Positions 27,381 through 36,503 of a stretch of DNA of 64,000 nt are shown one piece after another. Where the stretch lies: the NCBI RefSeq assembly GCF_017792385.1, contig NZ_CP051230.1, forward strand, positions 434,001-498,000. The letters run 5' to 3'. The position numbers and the translations under genes were made by a program. The DNA is from Hyphomonas sp. (GTDB taxonomy: Bacteria > Pseudomonadota > Alphaproteobacteria > Caulobacterales > Hyphomonadaceae). The notes under the pieces are model-generated. The model did no database searches. It worked only from the letters and a program-made list of their open reading frames with translations, and was not told the DNA's origin. Each line of letters begins with the position of its first letter. The first letter of the stretch is position 1.

Positions 27381-28577
27381 ATGGTTGACGAGTCCCCCCG
27401 TTCTCACGGTCCCGCCACGCGAGCTATTCACCACGGATACGTTCCGGCCGACAACATGCTTGCCCTAACGCCACCCGTGCACATGTCCTCTACCTTCGTT
27501 TTCCCTGATACTGCAACAGGTTCAGCACTTTTTGCAGGCGAAACCGAGGGCCATGTCTACTCGCGTATCTCCAATCCGACGGTCAGCCTGCTGGAATGCC
27601 GCATGGCAAATCTCGAAGGCGCGGAGGCGGGTCTCGCAACCGCGAGTGGTATGGGTGCCATTTCGGCAACCTTGTGGACATTGGTGAAGCCCGGAGATGA
27701 AATCATCACCGACAAGACGCTGTACGGGTGCACATTTGCTTTCATGCGCGACGGGCTTTCCCGTTTCGGCGTCCGGATCACCCATGTCGATTTGCGCGAG
27801 CCCGAAAACCTGAAATCCGCCATCAGCGACCAGACCCGGATCGTGTATTTCGAGACACCGGCCAATCCCAACATGCGTCTTGTGGATATTGCAGCCATTG
27901 CCGCCATCGCCCGGGATGCCGGCGCATTGACCATTGTGGACAACACATATGCGACGCCTCTGCTGACCCGACCGATCGAACTGGGGGCCGATTTTGTGCT
28001 GCATTCCGCCACCAAGTATCTGGGCGGTCATGGTGACCTGGTCGCAGGCATTGTGTGCGGCCGGGCCGAACCGATCCACGACATCCGGATGATCGGCGTC
28101 AAGGACATGACGGGCGCGGTGATGGCGCCGCTCACCGCCATGCTGGTCATGCGCGGCCTGAAAACGCTCCAGCTTCGTGTGGCCCGTCACAGCGAAAGCG
28201 GCCTGAAGATCGCCGAATGGCTGGAAAGTCATCCCGCTATTGCGGCCGTCCACTATCCGGGCCTGCCGAGTCATCCCCAGCACGACCTGGCGCGTCGCCA
28301 GATGAGCGGGTTCGGCGGCATGATCGCCTTCGAGCTGAACGGCGGCTTCGATGCCGGCACGGCCATGATGGACCGACTGACGCTGATCCAGCGCGCCGTC
28401 AGCCTCGGCGATGCGGAATCCCTGATCCAGCACCCGGCCAGCATGACCCACTCGACCTATTCCCGGGAAGAACGCCTGGAGCACGGAATTTCCGATGGAC
28501 TGGTTCGCTTGTCTGTCGGCCTCGAGGATGTCGAGGATATCATCTCGGACCTGGACACGGCGCTTTCCGTCAGCTGA
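27381..28577 (+). CDS. mdeA: L-methionine gamma-lyase
   Basis: 398 residues, the standard size. This PLP enzyme of the Cys/Met-metabolism family splits methionine into methanethiol, 2-oxobutyrate and ammonia. The residues that separate it from cystathionine enzymes and O-acetylhomoserine sulfhydrylase are present: Tyr115 and Cys117 in LYGCTFAF (Tyr114 and Cys116 in the Pseudomonas putida enzyme), Lys212 in HSATKYLGGHGD as PLP lysine, and GVKDMTGAV. The ending ASMTHSTYSREER and GLVRLSVGLEDVEDI is also MGL-like. It is divergent from an Lrp-type regulator and convergent (8-bp overlap) with the EthD gene. Confidence 0.92.
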   Translation: MVDESPRSHGPATRAIHHGYVPADNMLALTPPVHMSSTFVFPDTATGSALFAGETEGHVYSRISNPTVSLLECRMANLEGAEAGLATASGMGAISATLWTLVKPGDEIITDKTLYGCTFAFMRDGLSRFGVRITHVDLREPENLKSAISDQTRIVYFETPANPNMRLVDIAAIAAIARDAGALTIVDNTYATPLLTRPIELGADFVLHSATKYLGGHGDLVAGIVCGRAEPIHDIRMIGVKDMTGAVMAPLTAMLVMRGLKTLQLRVARHSESGLKIAEWLESHPAIAAVHYPGLPSHPQHDLARRQMSGFGGMIAFELNGGFDAGTAMMDRLTLIQRAVSLGDAESLIQHPASMTHSTYSREERLEHGISDGLVRLSVGLEDVEDIISDLDTALSVS

Positions 28578-28935
28578 CCACGTCGAACTGGTCGCCGAAC
28601 CAGAGCGGTGAGTTTGCAAGGTCGATGAATTTCCTCTCGTCTACCAGCAGTTCGGCGCTGGCTTTTGCCGCCGCTTCGCCGGTGTTGGCGGCCATTGCCT
28701 CTTCGCTTTCGAACCAGAGCTCGGCGACGCCGTCATAGGCGTCCGGCCCGCCGCGGCTGCCCTGCATGGCAGAGTTCAGCGCATCATGGCCAGTATGGGT
28801 CTGGACATAACGGAGGATGCCCAGAGTCCCGGCATGCCGCGCGACAAGCGGGGCATGCTGCTCGCGCCAGTAACGCTGAAACTCCTCGCGGGTTAGATGC
28901 GGCAGGCGTCGCAGGCAGAAGGTCAGCTTGATCAC
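28570..28935 (-). CDS. EthD-domain protein
   Basis: 121 residues from GTG 28935 (VIKLTFCLRRLP), which has a GGAGGA ribosome site; longer starts lie inside the upstream gene. The sequence has the EthD/ferredoxin-like stress-response barrel pattern: LTREEFQRYWREQHAPLVARHAGTLG (in parts), YVQTH, and AYDGVAELWFESEEAM. EthD proteins are small dimeric alpha/beta barrels seen in degradation clusters, with no single reaction. The GTG start overlaps the acyl-CoA dehydrogenase stop (GTGA). Confidence 0.87.
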   Translation of the reverse strand: MIKLTFCLRRLPHLTREEFQRYWREQHAPLVARHAGTLGILRYVQTHTGHDALNSAMQGSRGGPDAYDGVAELWFESEEAMAANTGEAAAKASAELLVDERKFIDLANSPLWFGDQFDVVS

Positions 28936-30167
28936 AACAGGTCTCCTCCGGCGGCCGCCGCAGTCGTGCCGTCCTTCTTGAAGGCACGGATGACATTCTT
29001 TCCGGTGATCCATTTGTGCACTTCATCCGGCCCGTCGACGAGACGCTGTGACCGGATGTGCGTGTACCAGGCGGCGAGTGGCGTATCGAGCGAATAGCCG
29101 AGCGCACCATGAAGCTGGATTGCGGTGTCGACCACCTTGTGAACCATATTGGCGAGGTAGACCTTCGCAATCCCGTTTTCCTGACGCAAATCCATGCCAT
29201 TCTCGGCCTTGTAGGCAATGTGCATCAGCATGAGGCGGGCGATGTAGAGCTGGCTGGCGCATTCGGCGAGCATGAACTGGACGCCCTGACGATCCTCGAG
29301 GGGCTGTCCGAACGTTTCGCGATTGGTCACATGCTCCGTTGCCAGATCAAGCGCGCGCTGGGCCATTGCCACATTGTGCATGCCGTGGCGCAGGCGCCCG
29401 TATGCCAGCCGGTGCTGCCCCATGGAGAAGCCACCCCCTTCCCCGCCGAGCAGGTTTTCTTCCGGCACGATGAGATTCTCAATCTTCACCTCGGCATGAC
29501 CGCCGCCCATTTCGACATAGTGCGGCCCGTGTACCGCCATGGTGGGAATGTCCCGGACGATCCGGTATCCCGGATTGGGTAGCTCGACGATGAATGTCGA
29601 GAACTGCTGATGGCGCGGCGCATCCGGATTGGTCTTGGCCATGATCACAGCAATGTCGGCGGCAGATGCCGCGCTGGAGAACCATTTTTCTCCGTTCAGG
29701 ATGTAATTGCCCTTGCCATCCTTTTCCGCCCGCGTCTGCATGCCGGTCGCATCGGCACCCGCTGCTTTTTCGGTCATGGAATAGCAGATCCGCTTCTCAC
29801 CGTTCAGGAGCGGCTTGAGATACTTCTCTTTCTGGAAGTCCGTGCCATGCGCCAGCAGAGTCAGCATGGTTGCATCATCCGGCCCCTGCGAATTCATCGA
29901 CAATGCTCCGAGGTGGCTCTGGCCAAGCTCCATCTGCACGAGCGCATTCGCCAGCGGGCCAAGCCCCATGCCGCCATGCTCCTCGGGAATGAACGGGCAC
30001 CACAGGCCTTGCGCACGCGCTTTCGTGCGCAGCTCTGCCAGCACCTCCTTGAACGGGCGACCAGCAGTCATTTCCCGTTCCGCCGGCAAGCACTCATCCT
30101 GCACCCAGCGGCGCACGCGCTCGCGCACTTCCCTGGCGTCTTCCGGTATCGTGAAATCAATGGCCAT
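28932..30167 (-). CDS. Acyl-CoA dehydrogenase
   Basis: 411 residues, a normal ACAD length. The order is N-terminal helices, then the FAD-binding middle strand region (CYSMTEKAAGADATGMQTRA, WFSSAASAADIAVIMAKT), then the C-terminal helices with HRLAYGRLRHGMHNVAMAQ, REQ-like RETFGQPLEDRQGVQF and QLHGALGYSLDTPLAAW. It is an FAD enzyme that inserts an alpha-beta double bond into acyl-CoA. The catalytic Glu position could not be assigned with certainty, so the substrate is unknown. It overlaps the EthD gene. Confidence 0.92.
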   Translation of the reverse strand: MAIDFTIPEDAREVRERVRRWVQDECLPAEREMTAGRPFKEVLAELRTKARAQGLWCPFIPEEHGGMGLGPLANALVQMELGQSHLGALSMNSQGPDDATMLTLLAHGTDFQKEKYLKPLLNGEKRICYSMTEKAAGADATGMQTRAEKDGKGNYILNGEKWFSSAASAADIAVIMAKTNPDAPRHQQFSTFIVELPNPGYRIVRDIPTMAVHGPHYVEMGGGHAEVKIENLIVPEENLLGGEGGGFSMGQHRLAYGRLRHGMHNVAMAQRALDLATEHVTNRETFGQPLEDRQGVQFMLAECASQLYIARLMLMHIAYKAENGMDLRQENGIAKVYLANMVHKVVDTAIQLHGALGYSLDTPLAAWYTHIRSQRLVDGPDEVHKWITGKNVIRAFKKDGTTAAAAGGDLL

Positions 30168-30246
30168 CGTCTCGCTCCCTTGTGTTTTCCGGGAAGGCTA
30201 AGGCCAAAGCAGATGGACGCACAGACTGACTTCGCGTCAGCCTGGC

Positions 30247-30984
30247 TCAGTCATAATCGACTTTCTCGAGATAGAGGCCGTCTGCCGGCGCGATGGGACC
30301 GCATTGCGTTCGATCGACGGCGGCCAGAATATCGGCGAGCCAGTCCGGGTTCCGCTTGCCGCGGCCGACTTCGATCAGGCTGCCGACCATGGACCGGACC
30401 TGTCGGTGGATGAAGCTTTGGGCGCGGCAGGTGAATTCGATCCGCTCACCATAGCGGGAGACGGTGAATTCATTCAGCGTCTTCACTGGCGTGCGTGCCT
30501 GGCAATCGGTATCCCGGAACGTGGTGAAATCATGCGTACCGACCAGCGCCTGCGCCGCATCGTGCATCTGCTCGGCATCCAGTTTCGAGGGCACTCGCCA
30601 GGCGAGCCCGCGGTCGACCGTCAGATCCGCGCGGCGATTGATGACTATGTAGCGATAGTGTCGCTGAGTGGCATCGAAGCGGGCATGAAACGCATCGGTC
30701 ACGCGCTCGGCCTTCAGCACAGCGATTGGGTGCGGGCGCAAATGGAAGTTCATGGCGTCCGCGACCTTGCTCCCACGATCTGTCTCAAGGTCCATATGGG
30801 CGACCTGGCCAGTGGCATGCACACCACTGTCTGTCCGCCCTGCCCCGAATATGTTGACGGGCCGACCGTCAAGCTGCGCGGCCGCCTCCTCCAGCATACC
30901 TTGCACAGTCGGCTTGCCGGGCAGTTTCTGCCAGCCCTGGAACGGGCCGCCATGATATTCGATCAGGAGACGATAACGGGGCAT
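30247..30984 (-). CDS. truA: tRNA pseudouridine synthase A
   Basis: 245 residues, normal for TruA. The catalytic Asp lies in the FGAGRTDSGVHATGQVAH motif near residue 52, and DFTTFRDTDCQARTPVKTL and FIHRQVRSMVGSLIEVGRGK are typical. It isomerises uridines 38-40 in tRNA anticodon arms. It ends a minus-strand run def-fmt-GNAT-truA with a 9-bp gap to the upstream gene. Confidence 0.96.
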   Translation of the reverse strand: MPRYRLLIEYHGGPFQGWQKLPGKPTVQGMLEEAAAQLDGRPVNIFGAGRTDSGVHATGQVAHMDLETDRGSKVADAMNFHLRPHPIAVLKAERVTDAFHARFDATQRHYRYIVINRRADLTVDRGLAWRVPSKLDAEQMHDAAQALVGTHDFTTFRDTDCQARTPVKTLNEFTVSRYGERIEFTCRAQSFIHRQVRSMVGSLIEVGRGKRNPDWLADILAAVDRTQCGPIAPADGLYLEKVDYD

Positions 30985-30993
30985 CGCGCTGCC

Positions 30994-31479
30994 CTAGCCA
31001 AACGCCGCCGGATAGGTCAACCGCCCGTCTGCCGGTGCCCCATCCGAGAGGCGCAAGGCCATGAAGGCATCCCCCGACCATTGACACTCGAAAGGCTTTG
31101 CCAGTTCGGCAGAAAATCCAAACCGCGGATAGTAGTCTGGATGACCCAGAACAAACACGATCTGCTCTCCTGCCCCCTCCAGCGCCATCAATCCCATCTG
31201 GATCAGGCCGCTGCCGATGCCGGTTTTCTGGAAGTCGGGATGAACCGACATCGGCCCCAGACCGACGGCGGTGGGCTGGCCATCGACTTTCATCCGGAAA
31301 AACTGGATGTGCCCCGCAATAATGTTGTCGTCGCTGGCGACAAGCGACAGCACATTGTCGTCGCTCTCGGCCAGCTGGCGGACGATGCGCCCCTCTTCCT
31401 TGCCGCCGAACGCCAGATCATTCAGCGCGACGATCTCTTCCAGGTCGTCTTCCCGGGCCGGGCGGATCCAGAAACTCAT
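30994..31479 (-). CDS. GNAT N-acetyltransferase
   Basis: 161 residues from ATG 31479 (MSFWIRPAREDD), whose first base overlaps the fmt stop (TGATG). The longer frame to 31596 lies inside fmt. It is a single GNAT domain with the acetyl-CoA loop GPMSVHPDFQKTGIGSGLIQ and the ending VLGHPDYYPRFGF, which resembles the YhbS/COG3153 group. The substrate is unknown. Its place between fmt and truA suggests a translation-related or simply co-expressed role. Confidence 0.88.
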   Translation of the reverse strand: MSFWIRPAREDDLEEIVALNDLAFGGKEEGRIVRQLAESDDNVLSLVASDDNIIAGHIQFFRMKVDGQPTAVGLGPMSVHPDFQKTGIGSGLIQMGLMALEGAGEQIVFVLGHPDYYPRFGFSAELAKPFECQWSGDAFMALRLSDGAPADGRLTYPAAFG

Positions 31480-32444
31480 CAGGCAAGCACCGTATCCGGA
31501 GCAATCGCCTGCCCCTTCAGGAACTGATCGGCATCCATGGGTTTCCCTCCCGGTTTCTGCAGGCGCAGGATACGCACGGCGCTGCCATCGCCGCAAGCAA
31601 CGAGGAGATTGTCATCCAGCACCATGCCGGCGGGCGCTGATGTCTCGCGCCCCGATCGCCGGCTCATGAGGAGTTTCAGGCGAACCGGCTCGTCCTTGCC
31701 AGGGGGTGTCCACAGGCACCAGGCTCCCGGAAAGGGCGACAGGCCACGGATGTGACAGTCAACATCGCGCGCCGGACGTGCCCAGTCCACGCGCTGATCA
31801 TCGGGGCCGAGCTTGGCGGCATAGGTCATGCCGACCTCGGTCTGGGGAACCGGAGAGAGGCTGCCATCGGCGAGTCCGGCAAGCGCACGGGGCGCGAGTT
31901 CCGCCGCGAGGGCCGCAAGTCGGTCATGCACACTGCCGGCAGTATCCTCTCCGGTAATCGGAGTGCGGGCCGAGGCGAGCACCGGGCCTGTGTCGAGACC
32001 GGCTTCCATCATCATCGCATCCACGCCAGTTTCACTGTCACCGGCCATGATGGCGCGCTGAATGGGGGCCGCCCCCCGCCAGCGCGGCAGGATCGACGCA
32101 TGCATGTTGAGACAGCCAAGACGCGGCGCGTCGAGGATGGCCTGAGGCAGGATGAGGCCATAAGCCACGACCACCGCCACATCGAGATCGAGCGCGGCAA
32201 ACGCCTCCTGCTCCGGCGGCTTCTTCAGGGATTTCGGTGTGCGCACCTCGATGCCGCGAGCTTCTGCATAGGCATGCACCGGCGTCGGAGTGAGTTTCTT
32301 TCCGCGTCCCGCCGGGCGTGGCGGCTGTGAGTAGACACAGGCAATGTCGTGACCGGCCGCAATCAGGGCCTCAAGCACACTGACCGCGATATCGGGGCTG
32401 CCCATGAAGGCAAGACGGAGGGGATGGGTTACCTCATCAGGCAT
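31479..32444 (-). CDS. fmt: Methionyl-tRNA formyltransferase
   Basis: 321 residues, standard length. The N-terminal formyltransferase domain has MGSPDIAVSVLEAL, VYSQPPRPAGRGKKL and the catalytic CLNMHASILPRWRGAAPIQRA with its N-x-H. A C-terminal tRNA-binding domain (IRGLSPFPGAWC to the end) follows. It formylates initiator Met-tRNA using 10-formyl-THF. It lies 55 bp after def and is coupled to the GNAT gene. Confidence 0.96.
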   Translation of the reverse strand: MPDEVTHPLRLAFMGSPDIAVSVLEALIAAGHDIACVYSQPPRPAGRGKKLTPTPVHAYAEARGIEVRTPKSLKKPPEQEAFAALDLDVAVVVAYGLILPQAILDAPRLGCLNMHASILPRWRGAAPIQRAIMAGDSETGVDAMMMEAGLDTGPVLASARTPITGEDTAGSVHDRLAALAAELAPRALAGLADGSLSPVPQTEVGMTYAAKLGPDDQRVDWARPARDVDCHIRGLSPFPGAWCLWTPPGKDEPVRLKLLMSRRSGRETSAPAGMVLDDNLLVACGDGSAVRILRLQKPGGKPMDADQFLKGQAIAPDTVLA

Positions 32445-32499
32445 GACCGGAATCCCATCTCTGCAGGAACTGCCTGGACCCGCGCCGGCTCCACGCGGC

Positions 32500-33027
32500 T
32501 CAGGCCGTTTCGCGGGCTTGCAGGCGCTTGATCTTCTTCACCTTGTCGACGGCGCGCTGGCGCTTCAGACGCGACAGGTAGTCGATGAACAAGGTGCCTT
32601 CGAGATGATCCATCTCGTGCTGGATGCACACCGCATACATGCCGGTGGCAACTTCCTCGACCTGATTGCCGTCATAGTCGAGATAGCGCACCCGGCATTC
32701 GGTGGGACGCTCGACCTCCTCGAAGATATCCGGCACCGACAGGCACCCCTCTTCATAGGGCGCCTTGTCTTCGGTCAGCGGCAGGATTTCGGGATTCACG
32801 AAATAGCGCGGCTGGGCCTCTTCTCCATCCTTCGCCAGATCCATGACGATCACGCGCAGCGGCACGCCAATCTGTATGGCTGCTAGGCCGATACCTGGCG
32901 CGTCATACATGGTTTCCAGCATGTCATCCATCAGCGCGCGAATCTCGTCGGTGACACCACCTTCGACGGGTTTCGACACTTCCTTCAGACGCGGATCCGG
33001 GACGGTGAGGATTTCTCTGATAGCCAT
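32500..33027 (-). CDS. def: Peptide deformylase
   Basis: 175 residues. All three PDF motifs are present: GIGLAAIQIG (46-55), EGCLS with metal-binding Cys95, and HEMDH with His137, catalytic Glu138 and His141. It removes the formyl group from nascent proteins and partners with Fmt, encoded next door. The basic tail (KRQRAVDKVKKIK) probably faces the ribosome. Confidence 0.97.
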   Translation of the reverse strand: MAIREILTVPDPRLKEVSKPVEGGVTDEIRALMDDMLETMYDAPGIGLAAIQIGVPLRVIVMDLAKDGEEAQPRYFVNPEILPLTEDKAPYEEGCLSVPDIFEEVERPTECRVRYLDYDGNQVEEVATGMYAVCIQHEMDHLEGTLFIDYLSRLKRQRAVDKVKKIKRLQARETA

Positions 33028-33072
33028 GAAATGGAGATATGCACGGGCAGGCCCCGGGTCAACACTTGCCCC

Positions 33073-34416
33073 TCATTCGGCGGCGATGGACTTTTGCGGG
33101 TCGCCAAAATCCAGTTCCCCAGTGTTTTCAGGCACATTTGCACGAGATTCGATGCGCTTGGGCTCCGCTGGCGCCTTGGCAGGTGGCGCGATCTTCATAT
33201 CCTCAAACTTGCGCAGGGTGGGCAAGACGCGCTTGTCGAACGACCCCATCATGGAATTGAAGTGATCCACCGAGCCGTTCAGGGATTTGCCCAGTTTTTC
33301 GATATGGCCAAGCATGGCGCCCATGCGCGTATAGAGTTCCGCACCAAGCTCGGCGGCTTCCATCGCATTTTCATTCATTTCGTGCTGACGCCAGAGATGG
33401 GCCACGGTACGGGCAAGCGCGATCAGGGTCGTGGGCGTGGTAACGATGACCTGCCGGCTCATGGCCTTTTCAATCAGGTCCGGCGAGTGTTCCAGTGCGG
33501 CGGCAAAGAAGTTTTCGCCTGGAATGAACATGGCGATATAGTCGAAACGTCCACCGAGATTGGACTGGTAATCCTTTGAAGCCAGCGTGTTGACGTGCCG
33601 CTGGACGCTGGAGGCATGCGCCTTCAAATGGGCCGCCCGTTCAGCCGGATCCTCCGCATTGACGGCCGACATGTATGACGCAAGCGACACTTTCGAGTCG
33701 ACCACGATCTGGCGCCCACCGGGCAAATGGATCACCGCATCAGGGCGTTGGCGGCCGGCTTCGGTCTGATCGTTCACCTGCTCGGAAAAGTCGCAATGGG
33801 CCGAAAGGCCGGCCTGTTCCATCACGTTTCGAAGGGTCATCTCGCCCCAACGCCCGCCGCCCTTCGGCGCGGTCAGGGCGCTGACCAGCTTGCCCGTTTC
33901 CTGCGTATTGGTCTTCAGGCTTTCATGGATCGCCTTGACCTGTTCCTGAATGGCGGTCTTGTCCTGCGTGCGGACCTTTTCGATTTCGTCGACCCGCTTC
34001 TTGAAGGCATCGAAATTCTCACCGATGGGCTTCATCAGCTCTTTCAGATGGCCCTGCGCCCCTTCCTTGTGCTTTTCAAACGTCTCATTCGCCAATTGCA
34101 GGAACTGCGCGTTGGCCCGCTGAAGGACCCCCTGCGCCATCTCTCCGAACTTGCGTTCATCCTCGGCGCTGCGAGCCTCCGCAGCGGCCAGCTTCAACTT
34201 TGCATCTTCGGACACCTCTTCCAGCGTCCGGACGCGCTGGCGAGCCATATCGAGCTCGTCGGTTGCCCGCTCAAGGTCGAGCGTCAGGCGTTCGGATTTT
34301 ACGCTGGATTTGTTCGCGATCCACCACGCTGCCCCGCCCAAGGCGAGCGCGATACAGAACAATCCGAGGTGCACGGCGTCGAACGGCGCGCCGCCAATGA
34401 TGATGATGGGTTGCAT
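33073..34416 (-). CDS. rmuC: RmuC-family DNA recombination protein
   Basis: 447 residues: an N-terminal membrane anchor (AVHLGLFCIALALGGAAWWIA) and a coiled-coil of about 170 residues (TLEEVSEDAKLKLAAAEARS and following). The RmuC nuclease-like domain then shows GGGRWGEMTLRNVMEQAGL, RPDAVIHLPGGRQIVVDSKVS (in parts), FIPGENFF and TTPTTLIALARTVAHLWR. The VDSK motif is PD-(D/E)xK-like. RmuC limits inversions at short inverted repeats. It lies upstream of def on the same strand. Confidence 0.94.
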   Translation of the reverse strand: MQPIIIIGGAPFDAVHLGLFCIALALGGAAWWIANKSSVKSERLTLDLERATDELDMARQRVRTLEEVSEDAKLKLAAAEARSAEDERKFGEMAQGVLQRANAQFLQLANETFEKHKEGAQGHLKELMKPIGENFDAFKKRVDEIEKVRTQDKTAIQEQVKAIHESLKTNTQETGKLVSALTAPKGGGRWGEMTLRNVMEQAGLSAHCDFSEQVNDQTEAGRQRPDAVIHLPGGRQIVVDSKVSLASYMSAVNAEDPAERAAHLKAHASSVQRHVNTLASKDYQSNLGGRFDYIAMFIPGENFFAAALEHSPDLIEKAMSRQVIVTTPTTLIALARTVAHLWRQHEMNENAMEAAELGAELYTRMGAMLGHIEKLGKSLNGSVDHFNSMMGSFDKRVLPTLRKFEDMKIAPPAKAPAEPKRIESRANVPENTGELDFGDPQKSIAAE

Positions 34417-34552
34417 GCATTTACCTTCGCACGATTCTCCTCAGAACATATAAGGAACACACATCCTTGTCCATCAGGATGCTTTTCACTCTCCAAGCTT
34501 GACTTACCGCCAAGGGTGAACTTCTTTCCACCCTCATGAGGAGGGCGACTGC

Positions 34553-35161
34553 ATGGTCCGGTTTGCTTGGGTGGTCTTGTCGGTGATGCTGGCAGCCTGT
34601 GCCTCCGCACCTTCTGAAGCCCCATTAGCACCTCCCCCACCGAACAGGCCCGTGATCTATCTGCCGCCCGTGGCGGAAATGACCCTGGTGACAGCCGCCG
34701 GACTGCGCGAGCATCGCACGGACTGGTCCGATCAGGCGTCCATTAACCTCACGGATGCCCTGCGCCTGACGGTACAGGAGGATCGGCGCAACCTGTCTGC
34801 CGCGGCCAGATCTGCCAGCATCGCCCATGCCGGTCGCATACGGGATTTGGTTGAAGGGGACCCAGGCAGTTCCAAGAACCAGAGGGATGCGACCAAGCCT
34901 GTCGAGGCCGTGATCCTGGTGGAGTACGATGTCGAAAGTTCTGCCAGCCGAGTGGTCCAGGGCGGGCTCGGATTGGTGTTCGGGGGCGTGCCAGGCCCCG
35001 ACGGGATGATCCGCAGGGCCCATCTGGTGCTGTTCGACATAGAATCCGGTGAGGCCGTATGGTGGCATGAAGCAAAGGCTCCGGATCCGCGCGAACCGAA
35101 GGCAGCGCGCCGCCTGATCGAGCAATTACTGGAGGCAATCGAAGGGGAAACAGGTTCCTGA
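34553..35161 (+). CDS. Hypothetical lipoprotein
   Basis: 202 residues with a lipobox MLAAC (Cys about 16) and a Pro/Ala linker, then a mostly alpha/beta domain with INLTDALRLTVQEDRRN, AVILVEYDVESSASRV and HLVLFDIESGEAVWWHEA. A GAGGAGGGC ribosome site precedes ATG 34553. The mature fold resembles lipoproteins that sum up partner expression near the outer membrane, but I recognise no family. It is divergent from rmuC. Confidence 0.72.
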   Translation: MVRFAWVVLSVMLAACASAPSEAPLAPPPPNRPVIYLPPVAEMTLVTAAGLREHRTDWSDQASINLTDALRLTVQEDRRNLSAAARSASIAHAGRIRDLVEGDPGSSKNQRDATKPVEAVILVEYDVESSASRVVQGGLGLVFGGVPGPDGMIRRAHLVLFDIESGEAVWWHEAKAPDPREPKAARRLIEQLLEAIEGETGS

Positions 35162-35197
35162 CACTGTTTTCCCCTTGAGGAATCGCGCATCCATGGC

Positions 35198-36154
35198 ATG
35201 GGAATTGCTGACCCGCATTCTGTTATGCTTGCTGCTCCACACGCCCCGCACGAGGTTGCCGAATTGAAAGTCGACATCTGCGTCTGCACCTATCGCAGGC
35301 CTTCGATCGAGGACACGCTCCAGTCGCTTGATCGTCAGGCCTTGCCGCAAGGGGTCGTGGCGCGGGTGATCGTGATCGACAATGACGACACGCCGTCTGC
35401 ACGGGAGCGGGTGGAAGCGATTGCGAAGACGCTCACCTTGCCGCTGACCTATATCCACGCGCCGGCCAACAATATCTCGATTGCCCGGAATGCCGGACTC
35501 GATGCCGCCACGGCTGAATGGATCGCTTTCATTGATGACGACGAAATTGCCGATCCGGATTGGCTTGCTTCCCTGCTGCAGATGGCCCGCATCAATGATC
35601 TGGACGCCGTATTCGGCCCGGCCATCGCCGTCTATCCCGATACGGCCCCCGACTGGATGAGCCAGCAGGACTATCATTCAAACATTCCGGTGCGCCGCGG
35701 CGGCGTGGTCCAGACCGGACATACCTGCAACGCATTGATGCGAGCCACGTCTCCGCTTGTGAAGGGGCAGCGCTTCCTTCTGGAGAAGGGCAAGACCGGC
35801 GGTGAAGACACCGAATTCTTCTTCCGTCTCTGGTTCAAGGGCGCGAAGTTCGGCATCAGTGAAGCTGCAATTGTGCACGAGGCCGTTGATCCGAAACGCA
35901 TGAATGCGAAATGGATCCGTCAGCGCAAATTCCGTTCCGGGATGAGTTTCGGATACCATTCCCTTACAACGCGTAACCGGGTCACGCTGGGAATCACGGT
36001 CCTGGCTTCGCTGGCCAAGATCACATTCTGCTACGCAATGGCCCTGGCCTTCTTCTGGTCGGCGCGCCGTCGAAACTACTGGCACATGCGCGCTGTATTC
36101 CATCGCGGCTGGCTGGCCTCCGCCTTCAGCACGCAAGAGCCGGAATTATACTGA
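35198..36154 (+). CDS. Family 2 glycosyltransferase
   Basis: 318 residues as the longest frame. The fold starts at VDICVCTYRRP, and a TTG at 35264 with a GAGG site eight bases upstream may be the true start (296 residues). The GT-A signatures are CTYRRPSIEDTLQSL, NNISIARNAGLDAAT, the DxD-like FIDDDEIAD, and GGEDTEFFFRLWFKGAKFG near the acceptor site. A C-terminal membrane-associated helix (SLAKITFCYAMALAFFWSA) follows. It likely transfers a sugar to a cell-surface polymer or lipid. It is convergent with ybaB. Confidence 0.88.
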   Translation: MGIADPHSVMLAAPHAPHEVAELKVDICVCTYRRPSIEDTLQSLDRQALPQGVVARVIVIDNDDTPSARERVEAIAKTLTLPLTYIHAPANNISIARNAGLDAATAEWIAFIDDDEIADPDWLASLLQMARINDLDAVFGPAIAVYPDTAPDWMSQQDYHSNIPVRRGGVVQTGHTCNALMRATSPLVKGQRFLLEKGKTGGEDTEFFFRLWFKGAKFGISEAAIVHEAVDPKRMNAKWIRQRKFRSGMSFGYHSLTTRNRVTLGITVLASLAKITFCYAMALAFFWSARRRNYWHMRAVFHRGWLASAFSTQEPELY

Positions 36155-36160
36155 TTTCGG

Positions 36161-36487
36161 TCAGAATGGCAGCTTGAAGCCGGGCAGCATGCCGCCGCCC
36201 AGGCCTTGAGTCGCCTCTTTCATCGCCTTCTCCATGGCCTCGTCCAGCCGCTTGCGCGCGTCTGCATGCGCGGCCTTCACCAGATCCTCGACGATTTCGG
36301 CGTCATCTCCCATCAGGGACGGGTCGATCCTGACACTGACCATGTCACCCTTGCCCTTCAGACGAACCGATACAAGACCGGCCCCGGCCACGCCCTCGGC
36401 CTCGGTCGCCTCGATCTTCTCCTGCGCTTCCTGCATCTTGGCCTGCATCTGCTGGGCCTGCTGCATGATCTTGCCAAGGTCTTTCAT
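36161..36487 (-). CDS. YbaB/EbfC nucleoid-associated protein
   Basis: 108 residues. An N-terminal coiled coil (MKDLGKIMQQAQQMQAKMQE) is followed by the YbaB core (GLVSVRLKGKGDMVSVRIDP and DLVKAAHADARKRL). It forms DNA-binding dimers. It lies 16 bp downstream of dnaX, the classical arrangement, but recR, which usually follows, is replaced by the convergent glycosyltransferase. Confidence 0.95.
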   Translation of the reverse strand: MKDLGKIMQQAQQMQAKMQEAQEKIEATEAEGVAGAGLVSVRLKGKGDMVSVRIDPSLMGDDAEIVEDLVKAAHADARKRLDEAMEKAMKEATQGLGGGMLPGFKLPF

Positions 36488-36503
36488 GGGAAGCGTGCCT
36501 CCT

